Made by a program: the position numbers and the translations under genes. Under the pieces are notes generated by a model. That model ran no database searches. It was given only the letters and a program-made list of their open reading frames with translations, and was not told where the DNA came from. 9,025 nt of DNA, taken from contig JADCGM010000044.1 of the NCBI GenBank assembly GCA_020249025.1, positions 1 through 9,025 on the forward strand, given 5' to 3'. Of the stretch, positions 1 to 6,881 are shown in pieces; position 1 is the stretch's first letter, and each line of letters opens with the position of its first letter. Origin of the DNA: Alphaproteobacteria bacterium. Its GTDB lineage: Bacteria; Pseudomonadota; Alphaproteobacteria; Sphingomonadales; Sphingomonadaceae.

Positions 1-752
1 CGACCGCGGTGCGCTCGGGCAATGGCTATGTGCTCAACGGCACCAAGCGCTACATCACCAACTCGCCGTTCGCGAAGGTCGGCCTGATCATGGCGCGGAC
101 CTCCAAGGAGGCGCTGCCCAAGAACGCGCATGTCAGCGCCTTCCTCGTGCCGATGGACGCCGCCGGCGTCAGCACCGGCAAGTCCGACAAGAAGATGGGC
201 CAGTCCGGTAGCCACATCGCCGACATCATCCTCGACGATGTCCATGTCGACGGCGACGCGCTGCTGGGCGGCGAGGAGGGACGCGGCTTCCAGACCGCGA
301 TGCAGAGCCTCGACAACGGCCGCCTTTCGGTCGCCGCCGCCGCCACAGGCTATGCGCGGCGCATGCTCGATACCGCCGTGCGCTACGCCACCGAGCGCAA
401 GGCGTTCGGCGAGCCGATCGCCAACTTCCAGCTCATCCAGGCGATGCTCGCCGACAGCGAGGCGGAAATCTACGCCGCCGAATGCATGATCGCCGACGCC
501 ACCCGCCGCGCGGATGCCGGCGAGAAGATCCTGACCAAGGCGGCGGCCGCCAAGATGTTCGCGTCGGAGATGTGCGGTCGCGTCGCGGATCGCTGCGTCC
601 AGATCCACGGCGGCGCCGGCTATCTCGCCGAATATGAGGCCGAGCGCTTCTTCCGTGACGCGCGCATCTACCGCATCTACGAAGGCACCACGCAGATCCT
701 GCAGCTGGTGATCGCCAAGCAGATGCTGCGGGACTTCGCGGCCGGGCTCTAG
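1..752 (+). CDS. Acyl-CoA dehydrogenase, 5'-truncated by the window edge
   Basis: This is the C-terminal part of an acyl-CoA dehydrogenase, a flavoenzyme that makes the alpha,beta double bond in acyl-CoA thioesters and passes electrons to ETF. The reading frame is already open at base 3, and the GTG at base 9 is internal, so about 130 N-terminal residues of a typical 380-residue protein lie outside the window. What is visible is the beta-domain stretch VLNGTKRYITN, where family members have G.K.WITN, followed by the C-terminal helical domain. That domain carries the signature RCVQIHGGAGYLAEYEAERF and then IYEGTTQI. The Glu encoded at 681-683 in YEGTTQ is at the position of the catalytic base of SCAD/MCAD-type enzymes. 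The family assignment is secure. The chain length and position of the acyl substrate cannot be told. TauE/SafE follows 27 bases downstream on the same strand. Confidence 0.95.
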   Translation, partial: TAVRSGNGYVLNGTKRYITNSPFAKVGLIMARTSKEALPKNAHVSAFLVPMDAAGVSTGKSDKKMGQSGSHIADIILDDVHVDGDALLGGEEGRGFQTAMQSLDNGRLSVAAAATGYARRMLDTAVRYATERKAFGEPIANFQLIQAMLADSEAEIYAAECMIADATRRADAGEKILTKAAAAKMFASEMCGRVADRCVQIHGGAGYLAEYEAERFFRDARIYRIYEGTTQILQLVIAKQMLRDFAAGL

Positions 753-779
753 CGGCTCGCCCGCGCAGAGGGGGCGCGC

Positions 780-1529
780 ATGTTCGAATGGCTCGGCGTC
801 ACGCCGCTGGCGCTCGTCGCGATCTGCGCCGGCGTGCTTGTCGCGGGCTTCATCCGCGGGCTGACCGGCTTCGGGCTCGCGCTCATCCTCGTGCCGCTGA
901 TCAGCCAGGTCATCGCCCCCGAGCGCGCGGTGCTGTTCGGGGTGCTGATGGCGCTGCTGACCGCGCCGCTCGGCTATCCGGCGGCGCGCAAGGAGGTCGA
1001 TCCGAAGCTCACCCGCACCATCATCATCACCGGCGCACTGACCGCGCCGCTTGGCCAGATCGCGCTGTCGTTCACGCCGCCCGATCTGGCGCGGCTACTC
1101 GTCGCGCTCGTCGCCGTCGCCGGTGCGGTGGCGCTGGCGGTGCCGCGGCCGCCGGCGCTCCCGCCCGGCGAGGTCGCCGCCGCGCGGACCGGCCTGCTCG
1201 CCGGCTTTCTCGGCGGCTTCGCGGCGATGCCGGGCCCGCCGATCATCCATCATTTCGTCCGCCGCGACGTGAAGCCGGCGATCTCGCGCAATGCGATGAT
1301 CGTCGTCTTCGGCTGGAACGCGGTCATCGTCGCGCTCGTCGCGCTGCTGCGCGGGCGGCTCGATCTGCCGACCGCGGCGCTGGCGCTCCTCGCCTTTCCG
1401 GCGCTGATGGTGAGCAACAAGCTCGGCGCGCGCTACTTCGGCTTGATCGCGGAGGCCGTCTGGCGGCGGATCGTCTTCACTGTGATCGCCGTCGCCGCAG
1501 TCGGCGCGCTCGTCCGCCTCTTGGCCTGA
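780..1529 (+). CDS. TauE/SafE family membrane permease (sulfite exporter-like)
   Basis: This is a 249-residue, very hydrophobic inner-membrane protein of the TauE/SafE family. Members export or import small anions such as sulfite, sulfoacetate or other organosulfonates and carboxylates. The family's duplicated architecture is visible: a first-repeat motif GFIRGLTGFG at residues 23-32 and the second-repeat counterpart GFLGGFAAMPGPP at 142-154, each followed by membrane segments. About seven to eight hydrophobic helices can be seen. The ATG at 780 is preceded by AGAGGGG (767-773), a good ribosome binding site at suitable spacing. It sits between an acyl-CoA dehydrogenase (27 bases upstream) and a glycosidase (28 bases downstream) on the same strand, so co-transcription is plausible. 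No sulfur-metabolism gene is in view, so the substrate is open, and 'sulfite exporter' should be read as a family name only. Confidence 0.88.
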   Translation: MFEWLGVTPLALVAICAGVLVAGFIRGLTGFGLALILVPLISQVIAPERAVLFGVLMALLTAPLGYPAARKEVDPKLTRTIIITGALTAPLGQIALSFTPPDLARLLVALVAVAGAVALAVPRPPALPPGEVAAARTGLLAGFLGGFAAMPGPPIIHHFVRRDVKPAISRNAMIVVFGWNAVIVALVALLRGRLDLPTAALALLAFPALMVSNKLGARYFGLIAEAVWRRIVFTVIAVAAVGALVRLLA

Positions 1530-1557
1530 CGCCCGCGTCCATGGCACCACGGCGGCC

Positions 1558-3627
1558 ATGACCAACGACTTCGCCCCCGTCAAAGGCCTCTCCCCCGCCG
1601 AGATCGAGGCGCGCATCGACGCCATCCTCGCCGAGGCCACGCTCGCCGAGAAGGTCGGGATGATGTCCGGAAAGGGCTTCTTCGCCGCCTACAAGGAGGA
1701 CAACCGTGTCTGGGGCGCGCGGCCCTATCGCGCTGGCGGCGGGATCGAGCGGCTGGGCGTGCCTTGCTTCTGGTTCACCGACGGTCCGCGCGGCGTCGCG
1801 CGCGGCCAGTCGACCGCCTTTCCCTGCACGATGGCCCGCGGCGCGACCTTCGACACCGATCTCGAACGCCGCATCGGCGAGGCGATGAGCCTCGAGATCC
1901 GCGCGCAGGACTGCAATCTGTCGGGCGCGGTCTGCATCAACCTGCTGCGCCACCCGGCCTGGGGCCGCGCGCAGGAAACCTATGGCGAGGACCCGCATCA
2001 TCTGGGCGCGATGGGGGCGGCGCTCGGGGTCGGTCTCCAGACCCACAACGTCTGCGCGACCGTGAAGCATTTCGCGCTCAACTCGATGGAGAATGCCCGC
2101 TTCACCGTCGACGTGCGCATCGACGAGCGCACGCTCCACGAAATCTATCTGCCGCACTTCAAGACCTGCCTCGACGCCGGGGTCGCCTCGGTGATGAGCG
2201 CCTACAACCGCATGAACGGGGAATACTGCGGCCAGCACCGCGAGCTGCTGACCGACATCCTGCGCGGCGACTGGGGCTTCGGCGGCTTCGTCCATTCGGA
2301 CTGGGTGATGGGCGTCTATCAGCCTTATGGCGCCGCCGCCGGGCTCGATGTCGAGAATCCCGAGCCGCGCGTCTGGGGCGACAAGCTCGTCGCTGCGGTC
2401 GAGGCCGGGCATCTCGAACCCGCGGTCATCGACACCGCCTGCCGCCGCATCCTGCGCACCCTCTACCGCTTCGCCTGCGCCGAGGACCCGCTGCCCGACT
2501 ATCCGATCGGACTCGTCGCCTGCAACGCCCATGTAGCGCTCGCCTGCGAGGCGGCGGAGAAGGCGACGGTCCTGCTCGAGAACGACGGCGTGCTGCCGCT
2601 CGATCCGGAGCGCACGGCCAAGGTCGCGGTGCTCGGCCGGCTGGCGCGGCTCGCCAACACCGGGGACAACGGCTCCAGCCGGGTGCGCGCGCCGCACGTC
2701 GTCACCGCGCTCGACGGCATCGTCGCGCGGCTCGGCGATGGCCGGGTGCTGACCGGCGACGAGGACGATCTCGCCGCCGCGCGCGCCGCTGCGGCGGCGG
2801 CCGACGTCGCCATCGTCGTCGCCGGCTATACCGCCGAGGACGAGGGCGAGTTTATCCCCGGCGACCTGACGCTCGGCCAGGACGGCGCGGGCCGCCGCGC
2901 CATCGGCGGCGACCGCCTCGATCTCGGGCTGCGCGCCGACCAGATCGCGCTGATCGATGCCGCCGCCGCCAGCGGCAAGCCGGTGATCGTCGTCATCGTC
3001 GCCGGGTCGGCGGTGCTGGTGGAGGCGTGGCGTTCGCAGGCCAACGCCATCCTCCAGAGCTTCTACGCCGGCATGGCGGGCGGGACGGCGCTCGCCCGGC
3101 TGCTGTTCGGCGATGTCAGCCCCTCGGGCCGGCTACCGTTCACCGTGGCGCGCGATCCGGCGGACTACCCCTTCTTCGACCGCGACGCCGCGCGCATCGA
3201 CTACGGCTATTGGCACGGCTACGCCAAGTTCGAGGCCGAGCGGCTCGCCCCGCGCTACGCCTTTGGCCACGGCCTGACTTACGCGCGCTTCGGCTATCGT
3301 GCGCTCAGCGCCCGCCGCGCCTCGACCGCGATCGAGGTCTCGGTTGCGGTCCGCAACGACGGCGCCATGACGGCCGACGAGGTCGTGCTCTGCTTCATCG
3401 GCTTTCCCGGCACGGTGCAGCCACGCGCGGCCAAGTCGCTGAAGGCCTTCGCCCGCGTGACGCTTGCGCCCGGCGAGACGGGGGTGGTGCGGATGACGGT
3501 CCCGCTCGACGATCTACGCTACCGAGATCCGGCCACGCATGGCTGGAAGCTCGAGCCCGGCGTCCACCGGGTCGTCATCGCCCGTTCGGCCGCCGAGCCG
3601 CTTCTGGAGACCGCGATCAGCCTCTGA
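1558..3627 (+). CDS. Glycoside hydrolase family 3 protein (beta-glucosidase-like)
   Basis: This is a complete 689-residue GH3 enzyme, a retaining exo-glycosidase. Domains in order are an (alpha/beta)8 barrel (about 15-305), an (alpha/beta)6 sandwich (about 335-560) and a C-terminal fibronectin III-like domain (about 583-680). Substrate-site motifs are clear: FTDGPRG with D75, R137 followed by ETYGEDP (E144, D145), K170-H171, and HSDW with D248 as the catalytic nucleophile. The general acid/base is probably E429 in AEDEGEF, by comparison with the EGxDR region of other GH3 enzymes. It is followed here by about 20 extra residues before GDR. There is no signal peptide at the ATG start (MTNDFAPV), so the enzyme is predicted to be cytoplasmic and to act on imported glycosides. 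The start has no clear Shine-Dalgarno. A six-codon ORF (1541-1561) ends in an ATGA overlap with it. The sugar and aglycone specificity cannot be read. Confidence 0.95.
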   Translation: MTNDFAPVKGLSPAEIEARIDAILAEATLAEKVGMMSGKGFFAAYKEDNRVWGARPYRAGGGIERLGVPCFWFTDGPRGVARGQSTAFPCTMARGATFDTDLERRIGEAMSLEIRAQDCNLSGAVCINLLRHPAWGRAQETYGEDPHHLGAMGAALGVGLQTHNVCATVKHFALNSMENARFTVDVRIDERTLHEIYLPHFKTCLDAGVASVMSAYNRMNGEYCGQHRELLTDILRGDWGFGGFVHSDWVMGVYQPYGAAAGLDVENPEPRVWGDKLVAAVEAGHLEPAVIDTACRRILRTLYRFACAEDPLPDYPIGLVACNAHVALACEAAEKATVLLENDGVLPLDPERTAKVAVLGRLARLANTGDNGSSRVRAPHVVTALDGIVARLGDGRVLTGDEDDLAAARAAAAAADVAIVVAGYTAEDEGEFIPGDLTLGQDGAGRRAIGGDRLDLGLRADQIALIDAAAASGKPVIVVIVAGSAVLVEAWRSQANAILQSFYAGMAGGTALARLLFGDVSPSGRLPFTVARDPADYPFFDRDAARIDYGYWHGYAKFEAERLAPRYAFGHGLTYARFGYRALSARRASTAIEVSVAVRNDGAMTADEVVLCFIGFPGTVQPRAAKSLKAFARVTLAPGETGVVRMTVPLDDLRYRDPATHGWKLEPGVHRVVIARSAAEPLLETAISL

Positions 3628-3641
3628 GCCGCCGCCGGCGG

Positions 3642-4280
3642 TCAGGCCGGAAGCCGCAGCAGCGCCTGTGCAAGGCAATAGTTGGACGAGATCACCGGCA
3701 GCGCCGCGTCGGGATCGAGCAGCGCCCGTGTCGGCATCCCCGTCCCCGACAGCAGCACCACATCGGGGCCCGCGCCGCGCGCAGCGGCCACGAGCGGCAC
3801 CGCCTCGCCGCCGCCGAGATCATAGATGCGCCGGGTGTCGGCCGAGCCGATGTCGACCCGCGCGGTGTCGATGACCTCGAACCCGGCGTCCGCCCAGTAG
3901 CGCAGCCCCGCCTCGTGGATCGCCGGCGGATAGGGCGAGATCACCGCGATCCGCTTCGCCCCGTAGCGCGTCAGCTCGTCGGCGATGGCGCGAGCGGCGA
4001 AGACGAAGGGGATGTCGAAGCGCGCCGCGATCTCCGCCTCGCGCGTCGCCCCGATGAGATAGGAGGAGGCGGTGCAGGCAAAGCCGATGGCGGCGAGCGG
4101 CATGCCGCCGAACTGCGCGATCGTACGGTCCGCCTGCTCGGCATAGTCGATCAGCCGCGTCGCCGAATCGTCCGACGGGCTGACCAGCCGCGCCACCGCA
4201 TAGGAGCGCGGCAGCAGGTGGCGCAGCTCGTCCTCGACGGTGCCGTTGGCCATCGGGGTGAGAATTCCAAAGCGGCTCAT
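3642..4280 (-). CDS. Asp/Glu racemase superfamily enzyme (maleate isomerase / arylmalonate decarboxylase-like)
   Basis: This 212-residue cytoplasmic protein belongs to the cofactor-independent Asp/Glu racemase superfamily, which includes maleate cis-trans isomerases, arylmalonate decarboxylases and hydantoin racemases. It has the two-lobed Rossmann-like pattern: N-terminal FGILTPMANGTVEDEL, a first-lobe cysteine in GFACTASSYL (C69), KRIAVISPYPP at the start of the second lobe, and a second cysteine in SSNYCLAQALL (C202). A pair of cysteines at these positions is typical of maleate isomerases and racemases. Arylmalonate decarboxylase keeps only the second. At 212 residues it is shorter than the usual 230-250. 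It is the last gene of a three-gene operon and overlaps the monooxygenase stop codon by ATGA (4277-4280). It also has its own GGAGA ribosome binding site (4288-4292) with a 7-base spacer. Next to a flavin hydroxylase, a role on a dicarboxylate ring-cleavage product is an inference. Confidence 0.85.
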   Translation of the reverse strand: MSRFGILTPMANGTVEDELRHLLPRSYAVARLVSPSDDSATRLIDYAEQADRTIAQFGGMPLAAIGFACTASSYLIGATREAEIAARFDIPFVFAARAIADELTRYGAKRIAVISPYPPAIHEAGLRYWADAGFEVIDTARVDIGSADTRRIYDLGGGEAVPLVAAARGAGPDVVLLSGTGMPTRALLDPDAALPVISSNYCLAQALLRLPA

Positions 4281-5458
4281 GCAATCGTCTCCGCGTGGCG
4301 CAGGCCCTCGATCATCGAGGATTTGAGCAGATGGGCGCGCGCCTGCACCGGATCGGCGGCGACCGCCTGCAGTTGGGCCAGCTCGGCGCGACGCTTGTCG
4401 GGGTCGCGCTCCTGCATGCGCGTGCGGTTGCGGTGCGCCTGCGCAAGGATCTGCTCCTTCGCCACCGGCTGGCGCTGGCGGGTGTAGAGATCGAGCAGGC
4501 GGTCGTCCGTCCCGCCCAGCACCGCGGCGAGCTTCGCCGTCAGGTTCACCGCGTCGTGGATCCCGCCGTTCATTCCCATGCCGCCCGACGGCGAATTGAG
4601 ATGCGCGGCGTCGCCCGCCAGCAGCACCCGCCCGCGCCGGTAGTCGGCGACGATGCGCTGGTGGATGCGGTAGGGCCGGATCTCGTCGACCGGATAGGGC
4701 TCGGCGCGCGGCACGATGCGCTGCAGCTTGGTCTCGATGGCGGCGGGCGACAGCGCCTGCTCGACCGTCTCGTCGGCGTCGGCGTAAAGGCTGCACCGCC
4801 ACAGATCGGGCAGGCGCAGCAGGCTGAACGTCCCCTGCCGCGACCAGCAGTAATTGACGTTCGACAGCCCCTCGATGTGGTCGTGGAAAGGGAAGCGCGT
4901 CGTCGCGAGGATCGTCGTCTCGGGATAGGTCTGCCCGTCGAGCGCGAAGCCGATCGCGCCGCGGACCGCGCTCTTCGCCCCGTCCGCGCCGATGACGTAG
5001 CGCGCGCGCAGCGACGTGCCGTCCGCCAGCCGCACCGTCGCGGCATCCTCGTCCTGCGTTACGTCGGCGACCGCCACCCCGCGCCGTACCTCGATCTTGC
5101 CGGCGAGCGCGGCTTCCGCCTGGGCGCAGAGAATCCGCTGCTCGCACTGCAGGCGAAACGGATAGCGGGTGTCGGCCGCCAGCACCGCGAGATCGAACAG
5201 CGCGCGCTCGCCCGTTTCGTGCATGCGGATCTGCCAGGTCGGGCTGACAAGCCCCGCCGCGATCAGCCCCTTGGCCAGCCCCAGTTCGTCGAGCATCTCG
5301 AGCGTCGGCGGATGGAAAGTCGAGGCGCGCAGATCGTCCGACGGCTCGGCCTCCGCCTCGATGACGAGGCAGTCGATCCCCAACACATGCAGTCGCGCCG
5401 CCGCCACCAACCCGACCGGGCCGGCCCCGACGATGAGAACCTCGGTATCGACGCTCAT
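4277..5458 (-). CDS. FAD-dependent monooxygenase (aromatic hydroxylase type)
   Basis: This is a 393-residue class A flavoprotein monooxygenase of the PHBH/UbiH/MhpA superfamily. It uses NAD(P)H and O2 to hydroxylate an activated, usually aromatic, substrate. All three fingerprints are present: the GxGxxG dinucleotide fold GAGPVG at residues 11-16 ending in the acidic E34, the DG motif YVIGADGAKSAVR (154-166), and the GD motif GRVLLAGDAAHLNSPSGGMG (276-295). The length matches the single-domain p-hydroxybenzoate hydroxylase class. The larger phenol hydroxylases have an extra thioredoxin-like C-terminal domain. There is no signal peptide. The ATG overlaps the MFS stop codon (ATGA, 5455-5458) and has no convincing Shine-Dalgarno, so its translation probably depends on coupling to the transporter gene. 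The downstream gene overlaps in the same way. The substrate is not identifiable. 6-hydroxynicotinate or hydroxybenzoate-type compounds are possible but unproven. Confidence 0.93.
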   Translation of the reverse strand: MSVDTEVLIVGAGPVGLVAAARLHVLGIDCLVIEAEAEPSDDLRASTFHPPTLEMLDELGLAKGLIAAGLVSPTWQIRMHETGERALFDLAVLAADTRYPFRLQCEQRILCAQAEAALAGKIEVRRGVAVADVTQDEDAATVRLADGTSLRARYVIGADGAKSAVRGAIGFALDGQTYPETTILATTRFPFHDHIEGLSNVNYCWSRQGTFSLLRLPDLWRCSLYADADETVEQALSPAAIETKLQRIVPRAEPYPVDEIRPYRIHQRIVADYRRGRVLLAGDAAHLNSPSGGMGMNGGIHDAVNLTAKLAAVLGGTDDRLLDLYTRQRQPVAKEQILAQAHRNRTRMQERDPDKRRAELAQLQAVAADPVQARAHLLKSSMIEGLRHAETIA

Positions 5459-6768
5459 GCCGCGCTCAGCCGCGCCATCTGCGCCCGGTAGAGCCGCAGC
5501 GCCACCGGCGCGAGCAGCAGCGGGACGACGCCGTAGAGCAGCGGCACCGCCGCCACCGCCTGCCGGATCTCGCCTTCGCCGAACACGCGCGTCGACAGCG
5601 CGCCGACCGTCGTCGGCCCGAGCAGCAGACCGGTGAGGCTGATCGCCATGTAGTAGAGCGCCACCACCTGCCCGCGGATCGCGCCGGGCGTGATCGTCAG
5701 CAGCGCCGTCGGCCCGACCGCGCTCACCCCGCCGATGCCCACCGCGACGATGCCGAGCATCACGAAGGCGAGCGTCGGCGACGGCATCATCGGCGCCAGC
5801 GCCGCGCTCGGGATCAGGATCGCGCTCGCCGTCAACAGGATGCGGAACGGCGCGTCGCGGCGGCCGGCGGCGGTCAGCCGGTCCGACAGCCAGCCGCAGG
5901 CGAGATAGGTCGCCGGGCCGATCGCCAGCGTCATCATCCCGTTGATCGCGGCATAGCTTTTGGGCGGCATCCCCCAGGTGCGCTCGAACACGGGGGCGAG
6001 GAAGCCGTGGCTGTAGGCGACGGTCGTCATCGAACAGACCGGCAGCACGAACAGCAGGAAGGTCGCCCAGCGCCCGCCGACATAGCGCAGAGCATCGCCG
6101 ACGCCGTTGCCGGTCAGCGCCGGATCGGCCGCGACGCTCTGCTGGCGCAGCGGCTCGCGCAGCGCGAGGAAGCCGAGGGCCACCACCAGCCCCGGCAGCC
6201 CGACCGCCATGAAGGTCGCCTGCCACGGCGCCAGTTCGCCGACGCCGGGCAGCGCCAGCCGCGCGCCTTCCGCCCAGGCGAGGGTCGCCGCCACCATCAG
6301 CGAGGCGATGCCCGATCCGACCGCGATCGCCATCGAATAGACCGCGATCGGGCGGCCGCGCTTTTCGGGCGGGAAGCTGTCGGCGATGATCGAGAAGGCG
6401 GCCGGGCTCAGCACCGCCTCGCCCACCCCGACCGTCATCCGCGCCGCGAACAGCGCTCCGAACGAGCGCGCGAGCCCCGAGGCGGCGGTCGCCAGCGACC
6501 ACAGCGCGACGCCCGCCGCGATCAGCCGGGTGCGGTTGGTGCGGTCGACGAGCCAGCCGAGCGGCAGGCCCATCGTGGCGTAGAAGACCGCGAAGGCCGG
6601 CCCCATCAGCCAGCCGATCTCCTCGTCGGTGAGCCCGAGATCGGCCTTGATCGGATCGATCAGCAGCCCCAGCACATAGCGGTCGATGTAGCTGAAAACA
6701 TAGGCGATGGTCAGCATCGCCACGAGGAACCAGGCCGTCCGCGCCGGTGGATAGTTCGCCCCCGCCAT
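5455..6768 (-). CDS. MFS transporter, spinster-like
   Basis: This is a 437-residue major facilitator superfamily permease with about twelve hydrophobic segments, in the inner membrane. TM1 carries FSYIDRYVLG (D29, R30). Loop 2-3 has the motif A variant GWLVDRTNRTRL (about 71-82), and TM4 has ARMTVGVGEA (R110, E117). This set is characteristic of the spinster-like group, which proteobacteria often encode next to catabolic genes. These probably work as proton-coupled importers or exporters of organic acids or aromatics. The start at 6768 is chosen because GGAGAGG (6771-6777) lies just upstream and the hydrophobic part begins within 15 residues. It is the first gene of the minus-strand operon and shares ATGA with the monooxygenase. 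The likely role is uptake of the monooxygenase substrate. The specificity is inferred from context only. Confidence 0.94.
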   Translation of the reverse strand: MAGANYPPARTAWFLVAMLTIAYVFSYIDRYVLGLLIDPIKADLGLTDEEIGWLMGPAFAVFYATMGLPLGWLVDRTNRTRLIAAGVALWSLATAASGLARSFGALFAARMTVGVGEAVLSPAAFSIIADSFPPEKRGRPIAVYSMAIAVGSGIASLMVAATLAWAEGARLALPGVGELAPWQATFMAVGLPGLVVALGFLALREPLRQQSVAADPALTGNGVGDALRYVGGRWATFLLFVLPVCSMTTVAYSHGFLAPVFERTWGMPPKSYAAINGMMTLAIGPATYLACGWLSDRLTAAGRRDAPFRILLTASAILIPSAALAPMMPSPTLAFVMLGIVAVGIGGVSAVGPTALLTITPGAIRGQVVALYYMAISLTGLLLGPTTVGALSTRVFGEGEIRQAVAAVPLLYGVVPLLLAPVALRLYRAQMARLSAA

Positions 6769-6782
6769 GCCCTCTCCCGGCC

Positions 6783-6800
6783 AAGTTGTCCGGACATCTT
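6783..6800. promoter_or_regulatory. 18-base inverted repeat, candidate operator of the minus-strand operon
   Basis: AAGTTGTCCGGACATCTT is an inverted repeat with a perfect 10-base core (TGTCCGGACA, 6787-6796) and arms AAG/CTT. Only one base pair is mismatched. It lies 15 bases upstream of the MFS start codon and overlaps the best -10 candidate on the minus strand, so a bound protein would block transcription there. Short GT...AC palindromes are typical of GntR-family operators, but no regulator gene is in the window and other families bind similar sites. A further GGACA half site lies 41 bases away at 6833-6837. The site is seen directly, and its function is inferred. Confidence 0.45.
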
Positions 6801-6824
6801 AGGCGCGGATTCCGGGCTTGGCGA
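6796..6824 (-). promoter_or_regulatory. Predicted sigma-70-type promoter of the MFS-monooxygenase-racemase operon
   Basis: Read on the minus strand, TCGCCA (6824-6819) and TAAGAT (6801-6796) are separated by exactly 17 bases. Each matches four of six consensus positions. Transcription would start near 6789, leaving a leader of about 20 bases that holds the MFS ribosome binding site. The -10 box lies within the 18-base inverted repeat. Support is pattern and position only, and alphaproteobacterial promoters often diverge from the consensus. Confidence 0.3.
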
Positions 6825-6845
6825 GCCGGTGCGGACAGCCCGGCT

Positions 6846-6874
6846 TTGCGCCGCCCGCGCCAATCCCCCATAAG
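6846..6874 (+). promoter_or_regulatory. Weak candidate promoter for the DUF2157 operon
   Basis: TTGCGC (6846-6851) and CATAAG (6869-6874) are spaced by 17 bases, with three and four consensus matches. Initiation would fall at about 6881-6882, directly at the ATG of the DUF2157 gene. That gene has no Shine-Dalgarno, so a leaderless message is possible. This is the best match in the short region between the divergent genes, but the -35 is poor and the call is tentative. Confidence 0.18.
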
Positions 6875-6881
6875 CGGCGGC

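Noticed and set aside
1477..2697. 406-codon open frame on the minus strand opposite the glycosidase gene
   Set aside because: Its translation is Arg/Ala/Gly-rich with no family resemblance. It is opposite a GH3 gene with intact motifs and arises from the high GC content.
3628..3642. CCGCCGGCGG palindrome between the two convergent stop codons as a terminator
   Set aside because: The 14-base gap gives a loopless GC palindrome with no T-tract on either strand. Such triplets are common by chance at this GC content, although overlapping convergent transcription is likely here.
1764..4487. 907-codon open frame on the plus strand spanning the glycosidase and the convergent racemase
   Set aside because: Low-complexity Arg/Ala/Pro translation crossing two recognisable genes on opposite strands. 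It is a GC-rich shadow frame.
4295..5491. 398-codon plus-strand frame antisense to the monooxygenase
   Set aside because: There is no domain pattern, and all three FAD motifs are intact on the opposite strand.
6747..6881. Upstream extension of the DUF2157 protein to an ATG at 6747
   Set aside because: It would add 45 Pro/Arg-rich residues unlike the family, and it overlaps the start of the divergent MFS gene and its ribosome binding site.
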